A DNA stretch of 19,874 bases from Prosthecobacter debontii. Lineage in GTDB: Bacteria; Verrucomicrobiota; Verrucomicrobiia; Verrucomicrobiales; Akkermansiaceae. The notes beneath the pieces were generated by a model. The model was not told the origin of the DNA. It made no database searches and saw nothing but the letters and a program-made list of their open reading frames with translations. The stretch lies in contig CAMCYT010000020.1 in NCBI GenBank assembly GCA_945885485.1, positions 1-19,874 of the forward strand. The letters are read 5' to 3'. This document shows positions 6,880 to 16,433 of this stretch, in pieces. The position numbers were made by a program, and so were the translations under genes. Within the stretch, counting starts at the first letter, position 1. Each line of letters opens with the position of its first letter.

Positions 6880-8928
6880 ATGCGCATCGCTTCCCTTGCC
6901 CTCGCTATAACCGCCGCCGTTCATGCACAAGAACCTCTTTCACTCACTCCGACTATCGTCGAAGCAGAGCGGATCGATGACGAGCCTGCTGCTGTCAGCG
7001 TGATTTCCAGTCAATCGCTAGAGCTTTTCCAGGCGAACTCATTTTCCGACCTCACAGGAATAGTCCCCGGATTCAATGTGGTTTCCGCTGATTCACGCGG
7101 CTATGGCCAAGTGGTCACGATGCGTGGATCCACCAACACGCTTTTCTTCGGCCCGCCTGCGCTTGGACTCATGATCGACGACGTTCCGTTAGGCCACGCC
7201 TTCAGCTATCCGTCCGAGTTGTTAGAGCTCGAGGAAGTGAGGGTTCACCGCGGCCCGCAGGGACCTAACTTCGGCCGCAACGGCCCCGCCGGGATGGTGG
7301 AAATGTTCACCTCACGTCCGGGTGAAAAGTTCGCCGGTAGTTTGACCACCGAATACGGCTCCTACGATCACGTCGGGCTCGGATTGCAAACTTCGGGACC
7401 GCTCGGCGGCGATTTCTCGCACACACTCCAGCTTTTCCATGACCAACGCGACGGATACATTCGTAACAGCTTTCTTGGCGATGAGACCGACGACCGCGAG
7501 GCCACTGGCGGGCTATTCAATCTGTTCTGGAACCCCAGTGATGATTTCGAACTCCGGCTCCGCTACTATGGCGAGTTTGTGAACGACGGCTCGCAGCGGT
7601 TGAGCTCCTTGTCTAGCCCCGATCCGTTCCAAGACTCCTCGGATTTCCTCGGAGCCACCGATCTGGAGCGCCACCAGTTTTCCCTCCACTCGCGCAAGAA
7701 CCTCGATTGGGGAAAAATGGAAACCATCACCAGCTACCAAACTTGGGATCTCGACCCCTCGACCGTGGATCTGGATCTAACAGATGGAACCACACCGTGG
7801 GTCGTGATCGGTTTTCCGGCCGACGCAAGATCCTCCATCACCCAGTCTCAGGATCTTGTTTCTAACGAAATTCGTTTCTCATCCTTAGAGGAAAGCTCAC
7901 TGCGCTGGCAAGCAGGCTTGTTCCAGATGTGGATCGACAACGAAGGAACCGCCGTGAGAACCACCGTGTTACCCGGCCCTTTTCCCATCGTGAACGACAC
8001 TACCCGCTTCGACATCGAACAGCTCAATCTGGCCAGCTTCGGAAATGTGACATGGCAGATCAATGACTCGCTAGCCTTGGACGCCGGGCTTAGACTCGAC
8101 TACCACGAATCCGAAATCGACCGCGTAAAAACCGACATCACCACAGCGACCAATACCGTCCGGGGCTCTCAGGACGATCTGTTTTTATCCCCTGTCGTAG
8201 GCCTCACTTATGCGATCACTCCTACATTGGATGGGTTTATCCGCAGCAGCATCGGCAATAAGCTTGGTGGATTCACGGCCTATGTGGATTCGGCCAACGG
8301 TCCCGAATTTGATCGCGAAAGGAACTGGTCTAACGAAATTGGAGTCCAATATGAAAACTCGGATCACGATTTACGAATCGGACTGCGCGGCTTTTGGGAT
8401 CAGATTGATGATTACCAATTTAACCAATCCGTGCCTTTTAGTTCGGACTTCGCCATCGTCAATGCCGATGAGGTTACTTCTCGCGGAGTTGAGCTGGATC
8501 TTGCTTGGACACCTATCGAGCGCCTCTCCATCCGCAGCAGCGTGGGCTATGTGAACGCTGAGTTCGATTCCTACACGGATCCGTTCACTCCTGGCGCGAA
8601 CTTCAATGGCAAAGAAGTTCCCTTCGTGCCTGAATACACTGGCAGCGCAGGTATTCGCTATGACTTTGATAGCGGGTTCTTCGCCCAGACCTCGGCGCGC
8701 GTCTCTGGCTCGACCCGTTTCGATGCCGCAAACACCGGCACTTTCACGCAAGATGCTTACCTCGTCTGGGATGCGGAAATCGGCTACACGACAGAGCGTT
8801 TCACTATCGCTCTTTTCGGCCGTAATTTGCTCGATGAGCAATATTACTCCTTCATCAATCCGCAGATCGCCGCAGGCTCGCCGGGAGATCCTCAGCTATT
8901 CGGATTGCGGCTCCGCACAATGTTTTGA
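6880..8928 (+). CDS. TonB-dependent outer-membrane receptor
   Basis: 682-aa outer-membrane receptor that would import a ligand with energy from TonB-ExbBD. It has a short signal peptide (MRIASLALAITAAVHA), then a plug domain (about 30-150) with the typical VSVISSQSLE, GIVPGFNVV, MRGS, MIDDVPLG and VRVHRGPQGPNFGRNGPAG elements. A 22-strand barrel of alternating polar and hydrophobic residues follows, ending in a terminal Phe (GLRLRTMF) as expected for BAM-assembled proteins. Motifs near the C-terminus (WDAEIGYTTERFTIALFGRNLLDEQYYSF) are standard for the family. No carboxypeptidase-like N-terminal extension, so it is not SusC-like. Ligand unknown; the plug resembles siderophore/small-molecule receptors. 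The next gene begins 73 bases on, in the same direction. Confidence 0.93.
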   Translation: MRIASLALAITAAVHAQEPLSLTPTIVEAERIDDEPAAVSVISSQSLELFQANSFSDLTGIVPGFNVVSADSRGYGQVVTMRGSTNTLFFGPPALGLMIDDVPLGHAFSYPSELLELEEVRVHRGPQGPNFGRNGPAGMVEMFTSRPGEKFAGSLTTEYGSYDHVGLGLQTSGPLGGDFSHTLQLFHDQRDGYIRNSFLGDETDDREATGGLFNLFWNPSDDFELRLRYYGEFVNDGSQRLSSLSSPDPFQDSSDFLGATDLERHQFSLHSRKNLDWGKMETITSYQTWDLDPSTVDLDLTDGTTPWVVIGFPADARSSITQSQDLVSNEIRFSSLEESSLRWQAGLFQMWIDNEGTAVRTTVLPGPFPIVNDTTRFDIEQLNLASFGNVTWQINDSLALDAGLRLDYHESEIDRVKTDITTATNTVRGSQDDLFLSPVVGLTYAITPTLDGFIRSSIGNKLGGFTAYVDSANGPEFDRERNWSNEIGVQYENSDHDLRIGLRGFWDQIDDYQFNQSVPFSSDFAIVNADEVTSRGVELDLAWTPIERLSIRSSVGYVNAEFDSYTDPFTPGANFNGKEVPFVPEYTGSAGIRYDFDSGFFAQTSARVSGSTRFDAANTGTFTQDAYLVWDAEIGYTTERFTIALFGRNLLDEQYYSFINPQIAAGSPGDPQLFGLRLRTMF

Positions 8929-9001
8929 TCGAAATATTCCGTGCGCTCCGTAAACTAGGGCCTAACCTCTACTTTTGTAAAACCTCTCCTCATTTCCCAC
9001 A

Positions 9002-11239
9002 ATGAAACTCACCTTGCTTATTGCCGCTTTACCGCTGTTCGCGGCCAGTGCCGCTGAAACCACCGGCTGGCTCAACTGGCGCGGCCCACTTCATACCGGA
9101 GCCTCGCTGGAAACTGGCCTGCTGGAGAAATGTGAACCCGGCTCCGAACTCTGGACGTATGACATTCACGGTGCCGGCACTCCGGTCATCGCGAACGGCA
9201 AACTCTATGCGTTCGGCTTTTACGGCGAGGTCGGCGAGGACGTTCGCGAGGCCCTGCTTTGCCTCGACGCCGTAACCGGCAAAAAGCTTTGGGAAGTGCG
9301 CTACACCGACTACCTCAGCGATGTGGTTTACAGCCGTTATGGCATCGGCGCTCCCGCCATCGATCCGGCCACGGGAAATGTCTATCTCCAGTTCAGTAAC
9401 GGCCACAGCGTCGCTTACACGGGTGACGGTAAACTGCTTTGGGAGCATTCTCTGATGGAGGATTTCGGCCGACTCACCTTTCCGAACGGTCGTAGCGGAG
9501 CCCCCGCCATTTACGAGCATCTCGTCATTTTCCATTGCGTTACCGCCAACTGGGGCGGCGATGGCCCAGCCGCCGACCGCTTCTATGCCTTCGACAAACT
9601 CACCGGCGAACTCGTCTGGGCCTCAACCCCCGGCATCGTTCCAGTGGACAGTTCGTTCGCCCTTCCCGTTTTCGGGAAACTCGCTGGGCGCGACGTCTTT
9701 TATGCCGGCACCGGCTGCGGCCACGTGGTCTGCATCGACGCCAACACCGGCAAGCCCCTCTGGCGCTTCCGCCTTTCCCAAGGCGGCGTCAATGCTCAGA
9801 TTCTTCTGTTAGGCGATAACAAACTCGTTGCTGTCCACGGCACTGAAAACACCGATGCCTCGACCGCTGGCCGAATGGTTTGTTTGAAAATGCCGACCGA
9901 ATACCCCACCGAACTCATCACTCTCGGCAAAGAAGCCGAACTCTGGCGCAACGACGAAATTACCGCCTTCAGCTCCTCTCCAACCCTCGCGAATGGGAAA
10001 ATCTACTCGACCATCGCCACCGGCTCCTTGCTGTGCGTCAATGCCGCCTCGGGCAAAACCCTGTGGTCCGAAAAACTCGCTCCCGACCAAATCCACGCCT
10101 CGCCCACCTTTGCCGACGGCAAGCTCTACGTCCCGATGTTCGATGGCACGTTCCATATACTCAAACCCGGCCCGGACAAAGCCGAGCGCCTTTTTGAAAC
10201 CAAGTTTGAAAACAACCTCCTCGGCGCGCCTGCGATCTGGGCTGGCAAGGTGTATATTTTCAGCAAGGACAAACTGCATTGCTTCGGCTCGAAGGAAGGC
10301 ACTTACGTTGGCGTCGAGCCCGCGCCAAAAACCACGCCCGGTGAAATCGCCAGCATCCAGATCGTCCCCGCAGAATTCGCTCTCAAGGCAGGTCAATCCA
10401 TTGATTTCAAAGTCTATGGGCTCGATGCCAACGGCCGCCGCGTGAAGGAAGTAAAAGCGGAATCTTGGGCGACCTTCATCCCGCCCACCGCCAAGGTGCA
10501 ATCGACGGTCGATGCTACTTTCGAAGGCTCCACCCTCAAAGCCAGCCGCACTGCGAAACTCTCGGCGGGTGCATTCAAAGTCACGGCAAACGGCCTCACC
10601 GCCACCACCCGCGGCAGGATCGTTGCCGGCTACGGTTACAGCGCCGATTTCGAGGCCATCGAGCTTTCGATGAAAAACGAATCCGATCCGACGGAGGCAG
10701 TTAATTTCCCGCCCCTCCCATGGCTTGGCGCACGGCTCAAGTGGCACGTGCTTGAAAAGGACGGCTCCAAAGTTCTCGGCAACCGCCTCGATAACATCCT
10801 CTTTCAGCGGACCACGAATTTCTTCGGTGCTTCAGACATGAGTGACTACACCCTCGAAGGCGACGTCATGACCGACGGCACCCGCCGCATCATGTCCACC
10901 GTCGGCTTCGTCAATCAGCGTTACCTCATCACGCTGGTCGGCAACGCACAGATTTTGGAAGTTTCCAGCAACCACGACCGCCTTAAACATTCCGTGAAAT
11001 TTCCTATCAAGCCGAACACTTGGTATCATCTGAAAAGCCAAGTGAAATCGAATCCCGATGGTAGCGGAATCGTTCTCGCAAAGGCCTGGCCGCGCGGCAC
11101 TGACGAACCCGCCGAGTGGACGATCGAGACTCCCGTAAAACACGTCCATCCCAAAGGTTCTCCCGCCGTTTTTGCCTTTTCACCACAGTCCCAAAAGCGT
11201 GTTTATATTGATAACATCAAGCTTTCAAAAAATCCGTAA
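9002..11239 (+). CDS. Exported multi-domain PQQ-like propeller with Ig-like and jelly-roll-like C-terminal domains
   Basis: 745 aa, much longer than the other propeller proteins here. Signal peptide MKLTLLIAALPLFAASAA is followed by WLNWRGP and propeller blades to about residue 435 (GKKLWEV, GKLLWEH, GELVWAS, GKPLWRF, GKTLWSE). Residues about 445-545 (ASIQIVPAEFALKAGQSIDF ... GLTATTRGRIV) look like a bacterial Ig-like (Big-type) domain. About 549-745 (YSADFEAIELS ... VYIDNIKLSKN) has the pattern of a concanavalin-like/DUF1080-like jelly-roll, with SDYTLEGDVMTDG and PNTWYHLKSQV. Such C-terminal domains often bind carbohydrate, so the protein may tether to a glycan or surface polymer. It sits in a run with the TonB receptor and the symporter. 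Domain limits are by eye. Confidence 0.82.
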   Translation: MKLTLLIAALPLFAASAAETTGWLNWRGPLHTGASLETGLLEKCEPGSELWTYDIHGAGTPVIANGKLYAFGFYGEVGEDVREALLCLDAVTGKKLWEVRYTDYLSDVVYSRYGIGAPAIDPATGNVYLQFSNGHSVAYTGDGKLLWEHSLMEDFGRLTFPNGRSGAPAIYEHLVIFHCVTANWGGDGPAADRFYAFDKLTGELVWASTPGIVPVDSSFALPVFGKLAGRDVFYAGTGCGHVVCIDANTGKPLWRFRLSQGGVNAQILLLGDNKLVAVHGTENTDASTAGRMVCLKMPTEYPTELITLGKEAELWRNDEITAFSSSPTLANGKIYSTIATGSLLCVNAASGKTLWSEKLAPDQIHASPTFADGKLYVPMFDGTFHILKPGPDKAERLFETKFENNLLGAPAIWAGKVYIFSKDKLHCFGSKEGTYVGVEPAPKTTPGEIASIQIVPAEFALKAGQSIDFKVYGLDANGRRVKEVKAESWATFIPPTAKVQSTVDATFEGSTLKASRTAKLSAGAFKVTANGLTATTRGRIVAGYGYSADFEAIELSMKNESDPTEAVNFPPLPWLGARLKWHVLEKDGSKVLGNRLDNILFQRTTNFFGASDMSDYTLEGDVMTDGTRRIMSTVGFVNQRYLITLVGNAQILEVSSNHDRLKHSVKFPIKPNTWYHLKSQVKSNPDGSGIVLAKAWPRGTDEPAEWTIETPVKHVHPKGSPAVFAFSPQSQKRVYIDNIKLSKNP

Positions 11240-11274
11240 AACACATTCCCATTTTTTACCCAACCATTCATTCC

Positions 11275-12780
<1,506 letters not shown>

Positions 12781-12781
12781 C

Positions 12782-13009
12782 ATGAAAAAGCCCGTCGCCA
12801 TCTCGATTTTTGCTTTCGTGGCGCTTTTCATCCTCCACCACGATTTCTGGAACTGGTCGAATACCAACCTGGTCTTCGGGTTCATCCCGGTCGGTTTGGC
12901 CTATCACGCTGGATACAGCATTGTGGTTTCCCTATTCTGGATCCTTGTCACTCGATACGCCTGGCCGCACTCGATCGAAGCATGGGCGGATAAACCTCAC
13001 GCCCGATGA
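12782..13009 (+). CDS. DUF3311-type small membrane protein, symporter partner
   Basis: 75 aa with two hydrophobic membrane segments (SIFAFVALFILHHDFWNW and NLVFGFIPVGLAYHAGYSIV, continuing into a third weaker one) and a polar C-tail. Size, the HHDFWNW element and its place directly before a sodium:solute symporter gene fit the DUF3311 family; such peptides accompany SSS transporters much as YhdT accompanies PanF. The start follows the previous stop by one base and its TGA overlaps the symporter's ATG (ATGA), so all three should be translated together. It may stabilise or regulate the transporter in the inner membrane; that role is inferred from association only. Confidence 0.8.
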   Translation: MKKPVAISIFAFVALFILHHDFWNWSNTNLVFGFIPVGLAYHAGYSIVVSLFWILVTRYAWPHSIEAWADKPHAR

Positions 13010-14556
13010 CCAGCCTCTATATCATCATCGCTTACCTCGGGCTGCTCATCCTTCTCGGCTTCGTCACGAACCACTTATCCAAGGGTACCAGCGCCGACTT
13101 CTTCGTGGTCGATCGCTCGATCGGCTCGTTTCTGCTACTGATGTCGATGTTTGGAGCCACGATGACCGGGTTCGCGCTCGTTGGGTCCACGGGCGAGGCG
13201 TTTTCCTTCGGAATCGGCGTGTATGGCGCGATGGCTTCGTGGTCTGGCCTCATGCACTCGGCCGTCTTTTTCCTGATCGGCATCCGCTTGTGGGCGGTGG
13301 GCAAGCGCCATGGCTACCTCACCCAATGCGAGTATTTCCGCAATCGTTTCGAATCAAAAGGCCTTGGCTATCTGCTTTTCCCGATTCTCGTGCTGCTCCT
13401 CATCCCGTATCTCCTCGTAGGAGTCATCGCCGCTGGAAAATTTCTACAAGCCTTCACCAAGGGCATGTTTCCGGAGCAATTCGCGCGGACGCTTGCGGAC
13501 GGCAGTCCTCATCCGCTCAGCGGCGGACTTCCGCCTGAACTTGGCGGTGGCATTCTTTGCGCGATCATTCTGTTTTACGTGTTCTTCGGAGGCCTGCGTG
13601 GAGCCGTTTGGGCAAACACGTTGCAGACGACCATTTTCATGATTACGGGCGTAGCCGCCTACTGGATGATCTCCCAAAAACTCGGAGGCCTCGCCGCTGC
13701 TAGCCAGGCGGTGCTCGACAGCGATTTCGCCAGGCCCCGCGCCGCCCGCGAAGACATGATGGGTCATGGGAAATTTCTCACCTACTGCTTCATCCCGCTA
13801 TCGGTCGGCATGTTTCCCCACCTTTTCCAACATTGGCTCACCGCCAAAAGCGCGAAAACTTTCAAACTCACAGTGGTCGCCTTTCCGATTTTCATCCTCA
13901 TCGTCTGGCTGCCCTGCATCCTCATCGGTATCTGGGCCGCAGCCGAGTTCGGTCCGCTTGGTCCCGGACAGAGCACGAACGGGGTGCTCGGACGCATGGT
14001 CGAAGGCCTCGTCAAGTCACCTATCCTCTCCGGACTCGTCGCAGCAGGAGTCCTCGCCGCCATGTCCAGCCTGGACTCGCAGTTCATGTGCCTCGGCACG
14101 ATGTTCACCAATGACATCGTCGTTCAAAAGCTCGGCCCCAATCGCCTGACCGACTCCCAAAAAGTCTGGGTCGCCCGGGGCTTCATCCTGCTCATCGCTG
14201 GCGTGACTTATGCTCTCTCAGTCGTGCTGATGGATACTGCACAAGTTTTCGCATTGGGCGTGTGGTGTTTCAGCGGCTTCGCGGGACTTTTCCCGCTCGT
14301 CGTCGCCGCCGTTTACTGGAAGGGAGCCACCCGAGCCGGAGCCATTTCTTGTATCGTTGTCACCATCATCACGTGGGGCATTCTTTTTTATAGCGATGTC
14401 TTTGCCGAAAAACTGCCCGGCGCCACCCACTCCACACTCATCGCCGGCATGATGCCCGTTACCCTGATCATCGCCGCGTCCGCCATCACGCTGGTCGGAG
14501 TTTCCCTCTTCACCGCAAAACCCTCCGACACCACCTTGCGGAAATTCTTCACCTGA
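13006..14556 (+). CDS. Sodium:solute symporter (SSS family)
   Basis: 516-aa inner-membrane protein with about 13 hydrophobic segments, as expected for SSS transporters (LeuT fold). The N-terminal broken helix carries GATMTGFALVGSTGEAFSFG (about 51-70). The SSS signature region near residues 350-360 reads AAMSSLDSQF, containing the serines that form the Na+ site in this family. It would take up an organic solute driven by the sodium gradient. The substrate cannot be named; SSS members carry sugars, amino acids, monocarboxylates, pantothenate and more. Overlap with the DUF3311 gene and the upstream TonB receptor/propeller genes suggests a dedicated uptake path. The carboxylate-modifying enzymes 0.7 kb downstream make an organic acid one candidate substrate. 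Confidence 0.9.
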   Translation: MTSLYIIIAYLGLLILLGFVTNHLSKGTSADFFVVDRSIGSFLLLMSMFGATMTGFALVGSTGEAFSFGIGVYGAMASWSGLMHSAVFFLIGIRLWAVGKRHGYLTQCEYFRNRFESKGLGYLLFPILVLLLIPYLLVGVIAAGKFLQAFTKGMFPEQFARTLADGSPHPLSGGLPPELGGGILCAIILFYVFFGGLRGAVWANTLQTTIFMITGVAAYWMISQKLGGLAAASQAVLDSDFARPRAAREDMMGHGKFLTYCFIPLSVGMFPHLFQHWLTAKSAKTFKLTVVAFPIFILIVWLPCILIGIWAAAEFGPLGPGQSTNGVLGRMVEGLVKSPILSGLVAAGVLAAMSSLDSQFMCLGTMFTNDIVVQKLGPNRLTDSQKVWVARGFILLIAGVTYALSVVLMDTAQVFALGVWCFSGFAGLFPLVVAAVYWKGATRAGAISCIVVTIITWGILFYSDVFAEKLPGATHSTLIAGMMPVTLIIAASAITLVGVSLFTAKPSDTTLRKFFT

Positions 14557-14600
14557 AGATCTCGTTCGACATTAATTCTCACACATTCTATGCTTTTCTC

Positions 14601-14780
14601 ATGAATGAAGACCTTCGAGAACCTGTAAAACGACGAGTCGGCGGCACTCTTGCCGTTCTGCCTCCTCTGGTTCGCCTGGAAGCTCTTAGAAAAAACGCAC
14701 GCTGGCTTCTCGGCGGAAAATGGAACCCACCCAAAAATGATGGAACCCACGTTCGAAAAACTGTTGGTCATCCTCGCTGA
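14601..14780 (+). CDS. Small basic hypothetical protein (59 aa)
   Basis: ATG 14601 opens a 59-codon frame (MNEDLREPVKRRVGGTLAVL to about residue 20, then PPLVRLEALRKNARWLLGG and KWNPP). Its amino-acid make-up looks protein-like: basic, with an amphipathic helix-forming centre, and the frame overlaps the nucleotidyltransferase start by 44 bases in another frame. I do not recognise the family. The overlapping arrangement resembles two-gene toxin-antitoxin or antitoxin-like modules with MNT-type proteins, in which a small partner is usual. It might instead be a chance frame; no homologue could be searched. Confidence 0.45.
   Translation: MNEDLREPVKRRVGGTLAVLPPLVRLEALRKNARWLLGGKWNPPKNDGTHVRKTVGHPR
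14721..14750 (+). repeat. Direct repeat TGGAACCCAC, two copies at 20-bp spacing around the nucleotidyltransferase start
   Basis: Exact 10-bp copies at 14721-14730 and 14741-14750. Each follows an A, so both create an ATG GAA CCC AC start; the first frame ends after six codons, the second is the nucleotidyltransferase. Spacing is about two helical turns, compatible with an autoregulatory operator, or it is a small local duplication. Confidence 0.5.
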
Positions 14781-15213
14781 AGCTGGCGTGGGATTTGTTG
14801 TTGTGGGTGGCGTAGCTGTCACCTTGCACGGTTACGTCCGCCTGACGGAAAATGTCGATATTTTAATCGAACCCTCGCCTGCTAATATCCAGCGCTTCCT
14901 CGATTCGCTTGCCGACTATGGGGAAGGCTTCGCCCGTGAACTCTCCCTAGAAGATTTTACCGATGAGGAAGGGGCTATTCGAATCGTTGAAGAAACCGAA
15001 CTCAGCCAAATCGATGTTTTTACCCGCATGTCAGGACTCCGTTATCAAGATCTGAAAATGGACGCTTCTATTCTCTCTCTTCAAGGCTATGAAATTGCAT
15101 ACGCCTCCAAGGCGGCATTGATCCGGCTCAAAGGCGGATCGGTTAGAGAAAAAGACCAATTCGATGTGGCCGCTCTCAAGCAGTTAGAGATCGATCCTAA
15201 AGCTTTCAACTAA
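14737..15213 (+). CDS. MNT-type nucleotidyltransferase-like protein (AbiEii/DUF6036-like), probably inactive
   Basis: 158-aa protein from ATG 14737 (or 157 aa from the adjacent ATG 14740). An in-frame upstream ATG at 14650 would add 29 residues that lie in the other frame of the 59-aa gene and are not family-like. The nucleotidyltransferase core is clear: VVVGGVAVTLHGYVRLTENV with GG at 24-25 and VDILIE after it. In active members the second motif is D-x-D; here it is N39-V-D41, so the first metal-binding Asp is lost. The third Asp (QIDVF, D93) remains. It may be a pseudo-enzyme serving as an antitoxin or target-binding protein, or use altered chemistry. It stands between the transport run and the reductase genes, unrelated to either, consistent with an inserted module. 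Confidence 0.7.
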   Translation: MMEPTFEKLLVILAEAGVGFVVVGGVAVTLHGYVRLTENVDILIEPSPANIQRFLDSLADYGEGFARELSLEDFTDEEGAIRIVEETELSQIDVFTRMSGLRYQDLKMDASILSLQGYEIAYASKAALIRLKGGSVREKDQFDVAALKQLEIDPKAFN

Positions 15214-15262
15214 ACACCTTGCCAACACCCGATCTCTCGGTATCCGTTAATCATCGCTCATC

Positions 15263-16333
15263 ATGTCATCCACGCTTACTCCCGCCGCAGCAACCGAAGC
15301 CCTAGACGCCCACACCCGCGAAATGGTGAAGTGGCATTTCTCCCCAGAAACCGGCTGCCCTTACTGGCTCGAACAAGTGCCGAGCCTTGGCTTCGACCCG
15401 CTCAAAGACATCACCTGCTTCGCCGATATCCAACGATTCGAGCCCTTCGATGACGAGGTTCTGCGCAAGGAAGATCCCGCCCGTTTCATACCGAAAGCCT
15501 ACGGCAATCGTCCCTACAACATCTTCGAAACCGGCGGCACCACCGGCATGCCGAAACAGCGTATTGGATGGGATGACTATCAAACCGACTACACCGAATT
15601 CTCCGAACACTACGGCCCTGACTTTTTCCCTCAAGGTGCCAACTGGCTCATGGTCGGACCCACCGGTCCGCGCCGCCTGCGCCTCGCCATCGAGCACCTC
15701 GCCAACATCCGTGGCGGTGCCTGTTACTTCATCGATCTCGATCCGCGTTGGGTGAAACGCCTCATCGGTATGGGAGAAATGCGGATGGCCAAACTCTATC
15801 AGGAACACGTCATCGACCAAGCCGCCACCATCATTCGCCACCGCGATATTGGTTGTTTGTTCACCACTCCTAAATTGTTAGAAAGCCTGGCCGAACGCAT
15901 GTCGCTCGTCGATGCCGGCATCCGCGGCGTCTTCGCCGGCGGCACCACCATGACACCGCAATACGTCCGCTTCATCGAAGAGGAAGTGCTTGAAGGAAAA
16001 ATCAATTTCGCGCCCACCTACGGCAATACCCTGATGGGTCTCGCCATCAGTAAAAAACGTGCGCCCGGCGAATTTTCCCTCACCTATCACGCCCCACAAC
16101 CCCGCGCTGTGCTGCGCATCGTCAATCCCGAATCCCCGTCCGAACTCATGCCTTACGGCGAATACGGCCGCGTTGAACTCACCACCATGACCAACGAGTT
16201 TTTCATGCCCCGCTTCCTCGAACGCGACGAAGCCATCCGCCGCGGCCCTTGCGATGAATTTCCATGGGACGGCGTCGGTGATGTCAGGCCCTTCCAATCC
16301 GGAACCAAGACAGTGATCGAGGGGGTGTACTGA
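15263..16333 (+). CDS. EhpF/LuxE-like carboxylate-adenylating enzyme (ANL superfamily)
   Basis: 356 aa, close to the ~370 aa of EhpF and LuxE and shorter than full-length CoA ligases (~500+). The AMP-binding P-loop is TGGTTGMPKQR at residues 90-100, and the aromatic A5-type motif is APTYGNT near 250. GVGDVRPF near the end corresponds to the GDxxR region, after which the protein stops, so the mobile C-terminal thioesterification domain is essentially missing. EhpF activates griseoluteic acid as acyl-AMP for reduction by an aldehyde dehydrogenase-like partner; LuxE does the same for a fatty acid with LuxC. The next gene encodes exactly such a partner, so I infer activation of an unknown carboxylic acid for reduction. 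A phenylacetate-CoA-ligase-like activity is the main alternative. Confidence 0.75.
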   Translation: MSSTLTPAAATEALDAHTREMVKWHFSPETGCPYWLEQVPSLGFDPLKDITCFADIQRFEPFDDEVLRKEDPARFIPKAYGNRPYNIFETGGTTGMPKQRIGWDDYQTDYTEFSEHYGPDFFPQGANWLMVGPTGPRRLRLAIEHLANIRGGACYFIDLDPRWVKRLIGMGEMRMAKLYQEHVIDQAATIIRHRDIGCLFTTPKLLESLAERMSLVDAGIRGVFAGGTTMTPQYVRFIEEEVLEGKINFAPTYGNTLMGLAISKKRAPGEFSLTYHAPQPRAVLRIVNPESPSELMPYGEYGRVELTTMTNEFFMPRFLERDEAIRRGPCDEFPWDGVGDVRPFQSGTKTVIEGVY

Positions 16334-16360
16334 TTAACAATTCTTCCACTGACCACAATG

Positions 16361-16389
16361 GAGCAAAGCGACATAGAGGCGCAAAGCTC
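16361..16389. repeat. Degenerate GCAAAG-type intergenic repeat
   Basis: In the 100-bp gap between the ligase and reductase genes, two GCAAAG copies lie between short inverted ends GAGC/GCTC. It resembles the degenerate CGCAAAG intergenic repeats I recall from other environmental bacteria, but only two units are present and the match is weak. Confidence 0.25.
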
Positions 16390-16433
16390 TACTAACTTCG
16401 CCTCAAATCACTCGGCACTTCACACTTTCTCCC

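Noticed and set aside
9809..10747. Long open frame (312 codons) on the minus strand inside the 745-aa propeller gene
   Set aside because: It mirrors the codon structure of the sense gene in GC-rich DNA and its translation shows no domain or signal peptide.
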